From: Ochotona curzoniae
Lineage: Eukaryota; Chordata; Mammalia; Lagomorpha; Ochotonidae
Length of the DNA stretch: 64,000 bases
Assembly (NCBI RefSeq): GCF_017591425.1
Contig: NW_024466281.1
Location: 1 to 64,000 of the forward strand
Direction of reading: 5' to 3'
In this document: positions 1 to 11,185 of the stretch, piece by piece
How positions within the stretch are numbered: the first letter of the stretch is position 1
Layout: each line of letters begins with the position of its first letter
Translations under genes and position numbers: made by a program
Notes under the pieces: generated by a model
The model's input: only the letters and a program-made list of their open reading frames with translations
The model's database searches: none
Told to the model about the DNA's origin: nothing

Positions 1-19
1 CGGCGGGGTCCCCAAGCCC
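1..19 (+). repeat. Partial unit at left window edge
   Basis: These bases are the last 19 of a unit (CGGGGTCCCCAAGCCC type), placed directly before the first GATC at position 20. The array therefore continues beyond the left edge. Confidence 0.9.
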
Positions 20-267
20 GATCAAGCCTGTCTCCCTGGATGCAACCAGCAGTCTTTGCGCCCACTTGGAAGGCTGCTTCGGGGAGGCTGGACCCCCTAC
101 GCGTTGCCCTTTTCGGGCCTAGCGTGGTGACCCAGGTACAGTGACCCGACCCCCGGGCACATGCCGCTAGGGGTGTGGCTAGACCCAAGCCCGGGCCGGG
201 AAGAGGGGCGGGGCCGGCGCACGGGGACGTGACCCCTGGCAGAATGGCGCCCTGGGTCCCCAAGCCC
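20..267 (+). repeat. First complete 248-bp unit (register reference)
   Basis: This unit runs from GATCAAGCC at 20 to the base before the next GATC at 268. The register fixes the order of elements used in the other entries: ATGCAACC about 20 bases in, the ACGCGT region about 80 in, GGTGACCCAGG about 108 in, the GGGGCGTGGC-type box about 151 in, the GC box about 186 in, ACGTGACC about 208 in and ATGGCGGC about 225 in. This copy is a variant: it reads TACGCGTT at the palindrome and ATGGCGCCC at the YY1-like site. Its closest relatives start near 54,317 and 60,983. Confidence 0.9.
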
Positions 268-514
268 GATCAAGCCTGTTTCCCGGGATGCAACCAGCAG
301 TCTCCGCGCCCACTTGGAAGGCTGCTTCGGGGAGGCTGGACCCCCCACACGTGGCCCAATTTGGGCCTAGCGTGGTGACCCAGGTACAGCGACCCGACCA
401 CTGGGCCCGTGGCACTAGAGGCGTGGCTAGACCCAAGCCCAGGCCGGGTAGTGGGCGGGACCGGCACGCGGGTACGTGACCCCTGGCAGAATGGCGGCCT
501 GGTTCCCCAAGCCC

Positions 515-729
515 GATCAAGCCTGTCTCCCGGGATGCAACCAGCAGTCTTCAGCCCACTTGGAAGGCTGCTTCGGGGAGGCTGGACCCCCCACGCGTGG
601 CCCTTTTCGGGCCTAGCATGGTGACCCAGGTACAGCGACCCAACCCCCCCTGGGCTGGCGACATAGGGGGCGGGGCCGCCGCGCGTGTGCGTGACTGCTG
701 GCAGAATGGCGGGCGGGGTCCCCAAGCCC
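515..729 (+). repeat. Short unit, 215 bp
   Basis: This unit lacks the GTGCCGCTAGGGGCGTGG segment. It is atypical of the short class: it has CTGGGCTGGCGACATAGGG at the junction, so it carries a few extra bases compared with the usual 210-bp form. Confidence 0.85.
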
Positions 730-2292
730 GATCAAGCCTGTCTCCCGGGATGCAACCAGCAGTCTTTGCGCCCACTCGGAAGGCTGCTTCGGGGAGGCTG
801 GACCCCCCACGCGTGGCCCTTTTCGGGCCTAGCGTGGTGACCCAGGTACAGCGACCCGAACCCCCGGGCCCGTGCCGCTAGGGGCGTGGCTAGATCCAAG
901 CAAAGGCCGGGAAGAGGGGCAGGGCCCACGCGCGGGGCGTGACCCTGGCAGAATGGCGGCCGGGGTCCCCAAGCCCGATCAAGCCTGTCTCCCGGGATGC
1001 AACCAGCAGTCTTTGCGCCCACTTGGAAGGCTGCTTCAGGGAGGCTGGACCCCCCACCTGCGGCCCTTTTCGTTCCTAGTGTGGTGACACAGGTAGAGCG
1101 ACCCGACCCCCGGGACCGGACCACTTGGGGCGTGGCTAGTCCAAAGCCTGGGCCGGGAAGAGGGGCGGGGCTGGTGCGCGGGGTCGTGACCCCTGGCAGA
1201 ATGGCGGCATGGGTCCCCAAGCACGATCAAGCCTGTCTCCCGGGATGCAACCAGCAGTCTTTGCGCCCACTCGGAAGGATGCTTCAGAAAGGCTGGACCC
1301 CCCACGCGTGGCCCTTTTCTGGCCTAGCGTGGTGATCCAGCTACAGTGACCCGACCTCTGGGCCCGTGCCGCAAGGGGCGTGGCTAGACCAAGCCCGGGC
1401 CGGGAAGAGGGGTGGGGCCGCGGCGCTTGGACGTGACCCCTGGCAGAATGGCGGCCGGGGTCCCCAAGCCCGATCAAGCCTGTCTCCCTGGATGCAACCA
1501 GCAGTCTTTGCGCCCACTTGGAAGGCTGCTTCGGGGAGGCTGGACCCCCCACGCTTGGCCCTTTTCTGGCTTAGCGTGGTGACCCAGGTATAGGGAACCA
1601 ACCCCCGGCCCCTGGCGCTATGGGCGTGGCTAGACCCAAGCCCAGGCCGGGAAGCAGGGCGGGGCCACGGCGCGCAGGGGCGTGACTCCTGGCAGAATGG
1701 GGGCCGGGGTCCCCAAGCCCGATCAAGCCTGTCTCCCGGGATGCAACCAGCAGTCTTTTCGCCCACTCGGAAGGCTGTTTCGGGGACGCTGGACACCCAC
1801 GCGTGGCCCTTTTCGGGTCTTTCGTGGTGCCCCAGGTACAGCGACCCAACCCCCGGGCCCGTGCAGCTAGGGGCGTGGCTAGACCCAAGCCCGGGCCTGG
1901 AAGAGGGGCGGGGCTGGTGCGCGGGGTCGTGACCCCTGGCAGAATGGCTGCCGGGGTCCCCAAGCCCGATCAAGCCTGTCTCCCGGGATGCAACCAGCAG
2001 TCTTTGCGCCCACTTGGAAGGCTGCTTCGGGGAGGCTGGACCCCGCACGCTTGGCCCTTTTCGGGCCTAGCGTGGTGACCCAGGTACAGCTACCTGACCA
2101 CCGGCCTGATGGCGCTAGGGGCGTGGCTAGACCCAAGCCCAGGCCGGGAAGAGGGGCGGGGCCGGCGCACGGGGACATGACCCCTGGCAGAATGGCGGCC
2201 AGTGTCCCCAAGCCCGATCAAGCCTGTCTCCCGGGATGCAACCAGCAGTCTTTGCGCCCACTTGGAAGGCTGCTTCGGGGAGGCTGGACCCC

Positions 2293-2302
2293 CCACGCGT
2301 GG
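2293..2302. other. ACGCGT palindrome (representative copy)
   Basis: CCACGCGTGG is a perfect 10-bp palindrome and the commonest form of this site, about 78 bases into each unit. Single CpG transitions give CCATGCGTGG, CCACACGTGG and CCACGTGTGG in many other units. CCACGCTTGG and TACGCGTT also occur. Confidence 0.75.
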
Positions 2303-2315
2303 CCCTTTTCGGGCC
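2301..2315. other. GGCCC/GGGCC hairpin (representative copy)
   Basis: GGCCC, the loop TTTTC, then GGGCC form a 5-bp G+C stem directly next to the palindrome. Variants with TTTTCTGGCC, TTTTCGGGCA or TTTTCGTTCC break one stem position or more, so pairing is not strictly kept across units. Confidence 0.5.
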
Positions 2316-4165
2316 TAGCGTGGTGACCCAGGTACAGCGACCCAACCCCCGGGCTGGGAATAGGGACGGGGCCGCCGCGCGTGTGCGTGACTGCTGGCAG
2401 AATGGCAGCCGGTGTCCCCAAGCCCAATCAAGCACGTCTCCCGGGATGCAACCAGCAGTCTTTGCGCCCACTTGGAAGGCTGCTTCGGGGAGGCTGGACC
2501 CCCCAAGTGCGAGGCCCTTTTCGCTCCTAGCGTGGTGACCCAGGTAGAGCGAACCAACCCCCAGCCCCTGGCGCTAGGGGCGTGGCTAGACCCAAGCACA
2601 GGACGGGAAGAGGGGCATGGCCGACGCAGGCGGACACGTGACCCCTGGCAGAATGGCGGCCAGGGTCCCCAAGCCCGATCAAGCCTGTCTCCCGGGATGC
2701 AACCAGCAGTCTTTGCGCCCACTTGGAAGGCCGCTTCGGGGAGGCTGGACCCTCCACGCGTGGCCCTTTTCGGGCCTAGCGTGGTGACCCAGGTACAGCA
2801 ACCGGAACCCACGGGCCCGTGAAGTTGGGGCGTGGCTAGATCCAAGCCCAGGCAGGAAGAGGGACGGGGCCGGTGCGCGGGGGCGTGACCCCTTGCAGAA
2901 TGGCGGCCAGGGTCCCCAAGCCCGATCAAGCCTGTCTCCCGGGATGCAACTAGCAGTCATCACGCCCACTCGGAAGGCTGCTTCAGGGAGGCTGGACCCC
3001 CCACGCGTGGCCCTATTCTGGCCTAGCGTGGTGATCAAGCTACAGCGAACCGACCCCCAGGCCCGTGGCGCTAGGGGCATGGCTAGACCCAAACACAGGC
3101 CGGGAAGAGGGGCGGGGCCGGCGCGGTGGGACATGACTCCTGGCAGAATGGCCCCCGTGGTCCCCAAGCCCGATCAAGCCTGTCTACTGGGATGCAACCA
3201 GCAGTCTTCACGCCCACTCGGAAGGCTGCTCCGGGGAGGCTGGACCCCCCACACATGGCCCTTTTCGGGCATAGCGTGGTGACCCAGGTACAGCGAGCCC
3301 AACCCCCGGGCCCGTGCCGCTAGGGGCGTGGCTAGACCCAAGCACAGGCCTGGAAGAGGGGCGGGGGCGGGCGCGCAGGGACGTGACTCCTGGCATAATG
3401 GCAGCCGGGGTCCCCAAGCCCGATCAAGCCTGTCTCCCGGGATGCAACCAGAGGTCTTTGCGCCCACTCGGAAGGCTGCTTCAGGGAGGCTGGACCCCCC
3501 ACGTGCGGCCCTTTTCGTTCCTAGTGTTGTGACACAGGTAGAGCGACCCGACCCCCGGGCCCGTGCCGCTAGGGGCGTGGCTAGACCCAAGCCTGGGCCG
3601 GGAAGAGGGGCGGGGCTGGTGCGCGGGGTCGTGACCCCTGGCAGAATGGCGGCCGAGGTCCCCAAGCCCAATCAAGCCTGTCTCCCGGGATGCAACCAGC
3701 AGTCTTTGCGCCCACTCGGAAGGATGCTTCAGGGAGGCTGGACCCCACACGCGTGGCCCTTTTCTGGCCTAGCGTGGTGATCCAGCTACAGTGACCCGAC
3801 CTCTGGGCCCGTGCCGCAAGGGGCGTGGCTAGACCAAGCCCGGGCCGGGAAGAGGGGTGGGGCTGCGGCGCTTGGACGTGACCCCTGGCAGAATGGCGGC
3901 CGGGGTCCCCAAGCCCGATCAAGCCTGTCTCCCTGGATGCAACCAGCAGTCTTTGCGCCCACTTGGAACGCTGCTTCGGGGAGGCTGGACCCCCCACGCG
4001 TGGCCCTTTTCTGGCTTAGCGTGGTGACCCAGGTATAGGGAACCAACCCCCGGCCCCTGGCGCTAGGGGCGTGGCTAGACCCAAGCCCAGGCCGGGAAGC
4101 AGGGCGGGGACACGGCGCGCAGGGGCGTGACTCCTGGCAGAATGGCGGCCAGGATCCCCAAGCCC

Positions 4166-4375
4166 GATCAAGCCTGTCTCCCGGGATGCAACCAGCAGTC
4201 TTTTCGCCCACTCGGAAGGCTGCTTCGGGGAGGCTGGACCCCCCACGCGTGGCCCTTTTCGGGTCTTTCGTGGTGACCCAGGTACAGCGACCCAACCCCC
4301 GGGCTGGGAATAGGGACGGGGCCGCCGCGCGTGTGCGTGACTCCTGGCAGAATGGCAGCCAGGGTCCCCAAGCCC
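4166..4375 (+). repeat. Short unit, 210 bp (28-unit HOR copy 1)
   Basis: The deletion junction is at 4,301 (GGGCTGGGAATAGGG). The tail reads GTGACTCCTGG, where most short units have GTGACTGCTGG. Equivalent units are at 10,976 and 17,787. Confidence 0.9.
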
Positions 4376-7300
4376 GATCAAGCCTGTCTCCCGGGATGCA
4401 ACCAGCAGTCTTTGCGCCCACTTGGAAGGCTGCTTCGGGGAGGCTGGACCCCCCACGCTTGGCCCTTTTCGGGCCTAGCGTGGTGACCCAGGTACAGCTA
4501 CCTGACCACCGGCCTGGTGACGCTAGGGGCGTGGCTAGACCCAAGCCCGGGCCGGGAAGAGGGGCGGGGCCGGCGCACGGGGACGTGACCCCTGGCAGAA
4601 TGGCGGCCAGTGTCCCCAAGCCCGATCAAGCCTGTCTCCCGGGATGCAACCAGCAGTCTTTGCGCCCACTCAGAAGGCAGCTTCAGGGAGGCTGGACCCC
4701 CCACGCGTGGCCCTTTTCGGGCCTAGCGTGGTGACCCAGGTACAGCGACCAGAACCCCCGGGCCCGTGCCGCTAGGGGCGTGGCTAGATCCAAGCCCTGG
4801 CCTGGAAGAGTGGCGGGGCCGGCGCGGTGGGACATGACCCCTGGCAGAATGGCGGCCAGGGTCTCCAAGCCCGATCAAGCCTGTCTCCCGGGATGCAACC
4901 AGCAGTCTTTGCGCCCACTTGGAACGCTGCTTCAGGGAGGCTGGACCCCCCACACGTTGCCCTTTTCGGGCATAGCGTGGTGACCCAGGTACAGCGACCC
5001 AAACCCCGTGCCCGTGCCGCCAGGGGCGTGGCTAGACCCAAGCCCGGGCCGGGAAGAGGGGCGGGGGCGGCACGCAGGGACGTGACTCCTGGCAGAATGG
5101 CAGCCAGGGTCCCCAAGCCCGATCAAGCCTGTCTCCCGGGATGCAACCAGCAGTCATCACAACCACTGGGAAGGCTGCTTCAGAAAGGCTGTACCCCCAC
5201 GCTTGGCCCTTTTCGGGCCTAGCATGGTGACCCAGGAACAGCGACCCGAACCCCCGGGCCCGTGCCGCTAGGGGCGTGGCTAAATCCAAGCCCCGGCAGG
5301 GAAGAGGGGCGGGGCCGGCGCGGGCGGGTACGTGACCCCTGGCAGAATGGCGGCCTGGTTCCCCAATCCCGATCAAGCCTGTCTCCCGAGATGCAATCAG
5401 CAGTCTTTGCGCCCACTCGGAAGGCTGCTTCGGGGAGGCTGGACCCCCTACGCGTGACCCTTTTCGGGCCTAGCGTGGTGACCCAGGTACAGCGACCCAA
5501 CCCCTGGGCCCGTGCCGCTAGGTGCGTGGCTAGACCCAAGCCAGGGCCGAGAAGAGGGGCGGGGCCGGTTCGCGCAGGGACGTGACGCCTGGCAGAATGG
5601 CGCCCTGGGTCCCCAAGCCCGATCAAGCCTGACTCCCAGGATGCAACCAGCGGTCTTTGCGCCACTTCGGAAGGCTGCTTCGGGGAGGCTGGACCCCCCA
5701 CGCGTGGCCCTTTTTGGGCCTAGCGTGGTGACCCAGGTATAGCGAACCAACCCCCAGCCCCTGGCGCTAGGGGCGTGGCTAGACCCAAGCCCAGGCCTGG
5801 AAGAGGGGCGGGGCCAGGGCGCGTGGGGACGTGACTCCTGGCAGAATGGCAGCCAGGGTCCCCAAGCCCGATCAAGCCTGTCTCCCGGGATGCAACCAGC
5901 AGTCTTTGCGCCCACTTGGAATGCTTCTTCGGGGAGGCTGGATCCCCCATGCGTGGCCCTTTTCGGGCCTAGCGTGGTTGACCCAGGTACAGCGACCCGA
6001 CACCCGGGCCCGTGCCGCTAGGGGCGTGGCTAGACACAAGCCCAGGCCGGGAAGAGGGGCGGGGCCGGCGCGCAGGGACCTGACCCCTGGCAGAATGGCG
6101 GCCGGGGTCCCCAAGCCCAATCAAGCCTGTCTCCCGGGATGCAACCAGCAGTCATCACGCCCACTCAGAAGGATGCTTCAGGGAGGCTGGACCCCACACG
6201 CGTGGCCCTTTTCGGGCATAGCGTGGTGACCCAGGTACAGCGAGCCCAAACACCGGGCCCGTGCCGCTAGGGGCATGGCTAGATCCAAGCCGAGGCCTGG
6301 AAGAGGGGCGGGGCCGGCGCGGTGGGACGTGACCCCTGGCAGAATGGCGGCGAGGGTCTCCAAGCCCGATCAAGCCTGTCTCCCGGGATGCAGCCAGCAG
6401 TCTTTGCGCCCACTTGGAACGCTTCTTCGGGGAGGCTGGACCCACCACACGTGGCCCTTTTCGGGCCTAGTGTGGTGACCCAGGTAGAGCGACCCGACCC
6501 CCGGGACCGGACCGCTTGGGGCGTGGCTAGACCCAAGCCTGGGCCTGGAAGAGGGGTGGGGCTGGTGCGCGGGGTCGTGACCCCTGGCAGAATGGCGGCA
6601 GGGGTCCCCAAGCCCGATCAAGCCTGTCTCCCGGGATGCAACCAGCAGTCTTTGCGCCCACTTGGAAGGCTGCTTCAGGGAGGCTGGACCCCACACGCGT
6701 GGCCCTTTTTGGGCCTAGCGTGGTGACCCAGGTACAGCGAGCCCAAACACCGGGCCCGTACCGCTAGGTGCGTGGCTAGATCCAAGCCCAGGCCTGGAAG
6801 AGGGGAGGGGCCGGCGCGGTGGGACATGACCCCTGGCAGAATGGCGGCCAGGGTCTCCAAGCCCGATCAAGCCTGTCTCCCGGGATGCAGCCAGCAGTCT
6901 TTGCGCCCACTTGGAACGCTGCTTCAGGGAGGCTGGACCCCCCACGCGTGGCCCTTTTCGGGCATAGCGTGGTGACCCAGGTACAGCGACCCAACAGCCG
7001 GGCCCGTGCCGCTAGGGGCGTGGCTAGACCCAAGCACAGGCCGGGAAGAGTGGCAGGGGCGGCACGCAGGGACGTGACTCCTGGCAGTATGGCAGCCGGG
7101 GTCCCTAAGCCCGATCAAGCCTGTCTCCCTGGAATCAACCAGCAGTCTTTGCGCCCACTTGGAAGGCTGCTTCAGGGAAGTTGGACCCCCCACGCGCGGC
7201 CCTTTTCTGGCCTAGCGTGGTGACCCAGGTATAGCGAACCAACCCCCGGCCCCTGGCGCTAGGGGCGTGGCTAGACCCAAGCCCAGGCCTGGAAGAGGGG

Positions 7301-7609
7301 AGGGGCCAGGGCGCGTGGGGACGTGACTCCTGGCAGAATGGCAGCCAGGGTCCCCAAGCCCGATCAAGCCTGTCTCCCGGGATGCAACCAGCAGTCTTTG
7401 CGCCCACTTGGAAGGCTGCTTCGGGGAGGCTGGACCCCCCATGCGTGGCCCTTTTTGGGCCTAGCATGGTGACCCAGGTACAGCGACCCGACCCCCGGGA
7501 CCGTGCCGCTAGGGGCGTGGCTAGACCCAAGCCCGGGCTGGGAAGAGGGGCGGGGCTGGCGCGCAGGGACGTGACCCCTGGCAGAATGGCGGCCGGGGTC
7601 CCCAAGCCC

Positions 7610-7819
7610 AATCAAGCCTGTCTCCCGGGATGCAACCAGCATTCTTCGTGCCCACTAGGAAGGCTGCTTCAGAAAGGCAGTACCCCCCATGCGTGGCCCT
7701 AATCTGGCCTAGCATGGTGACCCAGGTACAGCGACCCAACCCCCGGGCTGGGAAGAGGGGCGGGGCCGCCGCGCGTGTGCGTGACTGCTGGCAGAATGGC
7801 AGCCGGTGTCCCCAAGCCC
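7610..7819 (+). repeat. Short unit, 210 bp (28-unit HOR copy 1)
   Basis: The deletion junction is at 7,745 (GGGCTGGGAAGAGGGG). The unit begins AATCAAGCC and carries the CAGCATTCTTCGTGCCC and GGCCCTAATCTGGCC variants. Confidence 0.9.
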
Positions 7820-8561
7820 GATCAAGCCTGTCTCCCGGGATGCAACCAGCAGTCTTTGCGCCCACTTGGAAGGCTGCTTCGGGGAGGCTGGACCCCCCAA
7901 GTGCGAGGCCCTTTTCGCTCCTAGCGTAGTGACCCAGGTACAGCGACCCGACACCCGGGCCCGTGGCGCTAGGGGCATGGCTAGACCCAAGCATAGGACG
8001 GGAAGAGGGGAGGGGACCGCGCGCCGGTCGTGACCACTGGCAGAATGGCGGCCGGTGTCCCCAAGCCCGATCAAGCCTGTCTCCTGGGATGCAACCAGCA
8101 GTCATCACGCCCACTCGGAAGGCTGCTTCGGGGAAGTTGGACCCCCCACGCGTGGCCATTTTCGGCCCTAGCGTGGTGACCCAGGTATAGCGACCCGAAC
8201 CCCCGGGCCCGTGCAGTTGGGGCGTGGCTAGATCCAAGCCCGGGCCTGGAAGAGGGGAGGGGCCGGTGCCCAGGGACGTGACCCTTGGCACAATGGCTGC
8301 CAGGGTCCCCAAGCCCGATCAAGCCTGTCTCCTGGGATGCAACCAGCAGTCTTTGCGCCCACTTGGAAGGCTGCTTATGGGAGGCTGGAACCCCATGCGT
8401 GGCCCTTTTCGGGCCTAGCGTGTTGACCCAGGTACAGTGACCCGACCCCCGGGCCAGTGCCGCTAGGGGCGTGGCTAGACCCAAGCACAGGCTGGGAAGA
8501 GGGGCGGGGCCGGCTCGGGGACGTGACCCCTGGCAGAATGGCGGCCAGGGTCCCCAAGCCC

Positions 8562-8771
8562 AATCAAGCCTGTCTCCCGGGATGCAACCAGCATTCTTCG
8601 TGCCCACTCGGAAGGCTGCTTCAGAAAGGCAGTACCCCCCATGCGTGGCCCTAATCTGGCCTAGCATGGTGACCCAGGTACAGCGACCCAACCCCCGGGC
8701 TGGGAAGAGGGGCGGGGCCGCCGCGCGTGTGCGTGACTGCTGGCAGAATGGCAGCCGGTGTCCCCAAGCCC
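8562..8771 (+). repeat. Short unit, 210 bp (28-unit HOR copy 1)
   Basis: The deletion junction is at 8,697. The unit is nearly identical to the one at 7,610, less than 1 kb away, so this unit type was duplicated inside the HOR. Confidence 0.9.
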
Positions 8772-9518
8772 GATCAAGCCTGTCTCCCGGGATGCAACCA
8801 GCAGTCTTTGCGCCCACTTGGAAGGCTGCTTCGGGGAGGCTGGACCCCCCAAGTGCGAGGCCCTTTTCGCTCCTAGCGTAGTGACCCAGGTACAGCGACC
8901 CGAACCCCCGGGCCCGTGGCGCTAGGGGCATGGCTAGACCCAAGCACAGGACGGGAAGAGGGGGAGGGGACCACGCGCCGGTCGTGACCACTGGCAGAAT
9001 GGCGGCCGGGTCCCCAAGCCCGATCAAGCCTGTCTCCCGGGATGCAACCAGCAGTCTTTGCGCCCACTTGGAAGGCTGCTTCGGGGAGGCTGGACCCCCC
9101 AGTGCGAGGCCCTTTTCGGGCCTAGCGTGGTGACCCAGGTACAGCAACCGGAACCCACGGGCCCGTGCAGTTGGGGCATGGCTAGATCCAGGCCTAGGCC
9201 TGGAAGAGGGGCAGGGCCGTCGCGGTGGGACGTGACCCCTGGCAGAATGGCGGCCAGGGTCCCCAAGCCTGATCAAGCCTGTCTCCCGGGATGCAGTCAG
9301 CAGTCATCACGCCCACTCAGAAGGCTGCTTTGGGGAGGCTGGACCCCCCACACGTTGCCCTTTTCGGGCCTAGCGTGGTGACCCAGGTACAGCGACCCGA
9401 CCCCCGGGACCGTGCCGCTAGGGGCGTGGCTAGACCCAAGCCCGGGCTGGGAAGAGGGGCGGGGCCGGCGCGCAGGGACGTGACCCCTGGCAGAATGGCG
9501 GCCGGGGTCCCCAAGCCC

Positions 9519-9730
9519 AATCAAGCCTGTCTCCCGGGATGCAACCAGCATTCTTCGTGCCCACTCGGAAGGCTGCTTCAGAAAGGCAGTACCCCCCATG
9601 CGTGGCCCTAATCTGGCCTAGCATGGTGACCCAGGTACAGCGACCCAACCCCCGGGCTGGGAAGAGGGGCGGGGCCAGGGCGCGTGGGGACATGACTCCT
9701 GGTAGAATGGCAGCCAGGGTCCCCAAGCCC
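9519..9730 (+). repeat. Short unit, 212 bp, recombinant tail
   Basis: The deletion junction is at 9,654, but the tail is CCAGGGCGCGTGGGGACATG with GGTAGAATGG, a tail otherwise found on long units such as 29.7 kb. It looks like a crossover product between a short and a long subfamily. Confidence 0.85.
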
Positions 9731-10975
9731 GATCAAACCTGTCTCCTGGGATGCAACCAGCAGTCTTTGCGCCCACTTGGAAGGCTGCTTCGGGGAGGCT
9801 GGACCCCCCAAGTGCGAGGCCCTTTTCGCTCCTAGCGTGGTGACCCAGGTACAGCGACCCGAACCCCCGGGCCCGTGGCGCTAGGGGCATGGCTAGACCC
9901 AAGCACAGGACGGGAAGAGGGGAGGGGCCCGCGCGCGGGGTCGTGACCACTGGCAGAATGGCGGCCGGGGTCCCCAAGCCCGATCAAGCCTGTCTCCCGG
10001 GATGCAGCCAGCAGTCTTTGCGCCCACTTGGAACGCTGCTCCGGGGAGGCTGGACCCCCCACACATGGCCCTTTTCGGGCATAGCGTGGTGACCCAGGTA
10101 CAGCGAGCCCAACCCCCGGGCCCGTGCCGCTAGGGGCGTGGCTAGACCCAAGCACAGGCCTGGAAGAGGGGCGGGGGCGGGCGCGCAGGGACGTGACTCC
10201 TGGCATAATGGCAGCCGGGGTCCCCAAGCCCGATCAAGCCTGTCTCCCGGGATGCAACCAGAGGTCTTTGCGCCCACTCGGAAGGCTGCTTCAGGGAGGC
10301 TGGACCCCCCACGTGCGGCCCTTTTCGTTCCTAGTGTTGTGACACAGGTAGAGCGACCCGACCCCCGGGCCCGTGCCGTTAGGGGCGTGGCTAGACCCAA
10401 GCCTGGGCCGGGAAGAGAGGCGGGGCTGGTGCGCGGGGTCGTGACCCCTGGCAGAATGGCGGCCGAGGTCCCCAAGCCCAATCAAGCCTGTCTCCCGGGA
10501 TGCAACCAGCAGTCTTTGCGCCCACTCGGAAGGATGCTTCAGGGAGGCTGGACCCCACACGCGTGGCCCTTTTCTGGCCTAGCGTGGTGATCCAGCTACA
10601 GTGACCCGACCTCTGGGCCCGTGCCGCAAGGGGCGTGGCTAGACCAAGCCCGGGCCGGGAAGAGGGGTGGGGCTGCGGCGCTTGGACGTGACCCCTGGCA
10701 GAATGGCGGCCGGGGTCCCCAAGCCCGATCAAGCCTGTCTCCCTGGATGCAACCAGCAGTCTTTGCGCCCACTTGGAACGCTGCTTCGGGGAGGCTGGAC
10801 CCCCCACGCGTGGCCCTTTTCTGGCTTAGCGTGGTGACCCAGGTATAGGGAACCAACCCCCGGCCCCTGGCGCTAGGGGCGTGGCTAGACCCAAGCCCAG
10901 GCCGGGAAGCAGGGCGGGGACACGGCGCGCAGGGGCGTGACTCCTGGCAGAATGGCGGCCAGGATCCCCAAGCCC

Positions 10976-11185
10976 GATCAAGCCTGTCTCCCGGGATGCA
11001 ACCAGCAGTCTTTTCGCCCACTCGGAAGGCTGCTTCGGGGAGGCTGGACCCCCCACGCGTGGCCCTTTTCGGGTCTTTCGTGGTGACCCAGGTACAGCGA
11101 CCCAACCCCCGGGCTGGGAATAGGGACGGGGCCGCCGCGCGTGTGCGTGACTCCTGGCAGAATGGCAGCCAGGGTCCCCAAGCCC
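10976..11185 (+). repeat. Short unit, 210 bp (HOR copy 2)
   Basis: Exact counterpart of the unit at 4,166, with the junction at 11,111. Confidence 0.9.

Larger units (their letters stand above)
2216..2425 (+). repeat. Short unit, 210 bp
   Basis: CCCGGG passes directly to CTGGGAATAGGGACGG at 2,351, without the intervening 38 bp of the long unit. It has the CGCGTGTGCGTGACTGCTGG tail typical of most short units. Confidence 0.9.
1..3225 (+). repeat. Mixed units left of the 28-unit HOR
   Basis: About 13 units of several subfamilies lie here, two of them short (515-729 and 2,216-2,425). The first 0.7 kb matches 54.2-55.0 kb and 61.0-61.7 kb unit for unit. The 1.0-2.1 kb part matches 48.2-49.2 kb, including the ACCTCTGGGCCCGTGCC variant and the GGAAGCAGGGCGGGG variant. 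The sequence left of the main HOR is therefore made of pieces also found far to the right, as expected if the array evolves by repeated unequal exchange. Confidence 0.8.
3226..10035 (+). repeat. 28-unit higher-order repeat, copy 1 (6.81 kb)
   Basis: This block repeats almost base for base at an offset of 6,810, changing to 6,809 and then 6,811 through single-base indels. Using the ATGCAACC landmark, units between 3,192 and 10,002 number 28, and four of them are short: 4,166-4,375, 7,610-7,819, 8,562-8,771 and 9,519-9,730. The left limit is set by the first shared variant, GCTGCTCCGGGGAGG, near 3,226 and again near 10,036. One clear difference from copies 2 and 3 is an extra T near 5,978 (GTGGTTGACC against GTGGTGACC). 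Others are a missing G near 9,009 and a missing A near 9,101. So few differences over 6.8 kb point to recent amplification of the whole 28-unit block. Confidence 0.9.

Noticed and set aside
141..160. CTCF site at GCCGCTAGGGGCGTGG
   Set aside because: It resembles CCASYAGRKGGCRSY, but it has four G where five are needed before the C and a G at the third position. No unit I read repairs the missing G. It fits a KLF-type box better.
2216..2463. The 248-bp unit as an old duplication of a half unit (GGTGACCCAGG against CGTGACCCCTGG, about 101 bases apart)
   Set aside because: The resemblance covers only about a dozen bases and the surrounding sequence does not align, so chance in G+C-rich DNA is enough to explain it.
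8071..9276. A 401-codon minus-strand open frame, with 315-codon frames at 14,880, 41,433, 45,407, 52,607 and 59,275 and 277-codon frames at 3,786, 10,596 and 17,407
   Set aside because: Each passes through the same repeat in successive reading frames because 248 is not a multiple of 3, so the protein would be three unrelated translations of one DNA unit. Their recurrence follows the HOR spacing. At about 73% G+C stop codons are rare. There is no codon bias, domain or plausible gene structure.
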